Shown here: positions 61,561 to 64,000 of the stretch, in pieces
How the letters are laid out: every line of letters starts with the position of its first letter
Position numbering within the stretch: position 1 is the stretch's first letter
From: Opisthorchis felineus
Lineage: Eukaryota > Platyhelminthes > Trematoda > Opisthorchiida > Opisthorchiidae
Assembly: GCA_004794785.1 (NCBI GenBank)
Contig: SJOL01006699.1
Coordinates: forward strand, 444,825 to 508,824
Length of the DNA stretch: 64,000 bases
Direction: 5' to 3'
Translations under genes and position numbers: made by a program
The notes under the pieces: generated by a model
Told to the model about the DNA's origin: nothing
What the model saw: the letters and a program-made list of their open reading frames with translations, nothing else
Databases searched by the model: none

Positions 61561-64000
61561 TTCACAGCACCGTAGTCTTAGATGGCCTGTGTATTTTTGA
61601 CGAAAGTATCAGTCAGGTGTCGAAAACAACTGTAAAGAAATCGTCCTAATGTCACATCCTTAAAAGAGCTTTCGGGGCCCGTTCCAATCATGTAACGTCA
61701 GTCAGCCTGTAACCTTAAATTATGGTCCGTGGAGCCCAACTAACGGAGTTCGTCATGTGCTTTAGTCTACCTTTCCAGCTTAGGACAACGTGAAATTAAT
61801 CCACTGACTAAGACGAATAAGAAACGAGACAAGCAGTTTGGCTTTTGCATCGGTGCACCACACGAATGAATCATGAGCTAGGTTGGTTTTCGAATGCTTT
61901 TCAAGACGGTAGACAATTAAGTAACACCAGACAACACAGAGGAGAGAGAGGACCTGACATAGGAGCTTGAAATTAATAAATTTTCCCGCAAAATCCGAGC
62001 ACCCCGCTCGATTGTGACACGCATCCAACTAGATTTACGTTGTTGACGTGTGAAGTTTTTCTGCAAAACTCGAAGGCCAACAGTGGCAGATGTTACAGCG
62101 TTTAAACTAAACATACAAGCGACTGAGAGATCGTAACCGTGAAGTGCATCTTGTTCGATATGGAAATATTGCGCAAGCCCCAGTAAAAGAGTGTTAGATC
62201 AGAGCTTTTCAAATCACCACACGAAAGCCCGATCACCATTGATGCGCATACCACTGTTGAGTGTTTTTTTTTAAGTTTTTGACGGGAAGTGCACACTGTG
62301 TCCCGGAAATGTCGTAATATTAGCAGAGTCCTTCCATTTTAGTCGTCATGTAGGGTTTCTGAAACGGTTCCGCGTAGTGAAAACTCACCAGAAGGCAACA
62401 AATTCTCTTCATCCAAACCAGGCGAATGCAAATTTCACCCTGAAAGTCAAACACTTTGGGCGGAACGGGGCAACTTAGATAAATGACACATCCGAACAAA
62501 GGGTGGAAAACACTGTCAGCTACCCAGCCAACAACTAGATTTTTTTGCCCTATTATCTCCCAATTACTTAGAAGAATTTCGACTCCAGTCCTACACCTTT
62601 GATGAGGATGGAAGTCTTATCCTGTGACTACCAATCTGCGTCAACATTCACCCAAACTAGCTACATAGACTTAACCTTCTCCTGGCTCGCAATTATTGTG
62701 GACCACTGCCCAATCTGGCACACACACATCATGCAGCTCAAACTTTTATTTCACCTTGCCTGTCCATCGACAATATACTTTGTTGGCCAGCCTATTTTTA
62801 CCTCCAATCTTGTTCCTTCGAGATTAAAAAGGCTAGATGCTTCACTACACACTACTGTGCGCACAATATGCGGTTAAACTACCCTATCTGTCATACCGTT
62901 GACCTGATAAAAGTCTTACATTACAGCGCAAACCTAACGATCTCCTGTAACACACAACTGACCGTATGACCTCTAAGTTTTAGCCAACCAAGCTGAAGAC
63001 AACCACCGGTTTCGTTTTGTCTAGCCTCGTTAAGACTACCTTGTGCCAAATGCTACCGAACAAGGTTATTCACAGCTATGTCATTCGATCGGCTGATTCA
63101 ACTAACTGACTTCAAAACTGGTGCTGTTCGAATATGGAAGTCTAGCAAAATGATTGGCACATCAGCCATAAAATTTGGTCTAATTATGATAAGGATAGAT
63201 AATGAGAGAAACTCTGAGTAGTATCGCTGATTTTATCAGTTGCCATCTATTCACAATCACTGCAACATTTCCCTCACTTGTTATCCTGCCGAAAAATTCA
63301 GTTTGTCACGCGCGGTCCCAATTCAATAGTCACGTGCTACGGAGACATCCACATGCAACTGATAGTCTAAATGCTGAGTAATAGGTGAGTGTGATAAGAC
63401 TGACGTGGATATGATATGTTGACTGCCGGCACAGTGGCCAAACTGATGTCACCACACTTTGGTTGAAAGCCTGAAGGGATCGGTTGGACACATTGGATTG
63501 TATGATCCCGGCCTTGAACGTTGTTGCATGCTATCAAACGGACACTATCCTTAGTGAAAGTTCATTAGTGAAGACGATGGAATTTGGACGAATAGACGGT
63601 GTCCCCTCTAAATACGGTGAACATATTGGACGGAGAATAAGTAATACAGTATACATTCTGTATTTTCATTCATTTACCAAGAAGGTCACAGATCTCCCAG
63701 TGTCTCGTCCGTTACAGCTGTTCGATTCAGATCCCGAAAGAGGGGTAAAGTACTGTGGTCTAGGCGACATTTTAGACACCATACTGTGACTAAGTGCAAA
63801 GCCTTTCAAAAGGCGCAGTGCTCTGCTTGCATCATCAGGTGTTACTCCTTGCTTATTGTTTTATCCTCTTCGTCTTCACCACGGGAAACATGCGTATTTC
63901 CACATGAAATACTGCTAGTCGTTTTTCCACCCAGTCTTGAAAACAGGCAAAAATAAGTTATTCTAGTCCAACTCAAGGTTAATCTGTTCCATCTCATTAT
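61561..64000. other. Gap without a supportable gene
   Basis: Several frames of 60-100 codons occur on both strands but show no splice support or domain. No repeat matching others in the window was noticed. Confidence 0.4.

Noticed and set aside
1..64000. CRISPR arrays, operons, insertion sequences or phage genes
   Set aside because: There are no regularly spaced direct repeats, no tandem genes with ribosome sites and no prokaryotic gene; the window is eukaryotic.

Overview
The window looks like nuclear DNA of a flatworm, most likely a digenean fluke. Base composition is moderately AT-rich, no operons or bacterial-type genes are present, and all coding potential comes in short blocks bounded by GT...AG splice sites. 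There are dispersed tRNA-derived SINEs, two families of hairpin (foldback) repeats, and a relic of a LINE reverse-transcriptase C-terminus carrying the PGWGPRD motif that I associate with fluke retrotransposons. I cannot name the species. No gene here could be assigned to a named family.

The one gene I trust is on the minus strand at 51,497-58,101. Seven coding exons join with matching phases into an exact 585-codon reading frame. It predicts a secreted, very acidic, Thr/Glu/Ser-rich 584-residue protein with about nine N-glycosylation sequons. It has one compact non-repetitive block (exon 5), a 29-nt micro-exon and an amphipathic helical block near the C-terminus.

Weaker candidates rest on splice signals plus protein-like composition. 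They are: a proline-rich two-exon minus gene (13,538-14,043); a plus-strand Ser/Thr-rich gene end with a 29-nt intron (20,466-20,772); a plus-strand four-exon model (33,046-33,992); minus-strand exons near 36.1-36.7 kb; a plus-strand block at 36.9-37.6 kb; a small plus-strand gene converging on the main gene (50,743-51,012); a plus-strand zinc-finger-like exon inside an intron of the main gene (52,799-52,924); a minus-strand two-exon end (59,628-60,625); a small secreted-peptide reading frame (16,905-17,090); and confused coding-like blocks at 2.7-4.2 kb.

Repeats: foldback family A (about 15.0, 21.1, 22.5, 26.5, 45.0 and 59.9 kb), foldback family B (11.2, 15.6, 29.0 and 42.4 kb), SINE C (16.2 kb plus, 49.9 kb minus), repeat D (41.6 and 43.3 kb) and LINE relics (42.9 and 61.2 kb). 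The remaining long stretches hold no structure I can defend. Reading frames of 60-160 codons are expected by chance in 64 kb of this composition, so most of them were left out.
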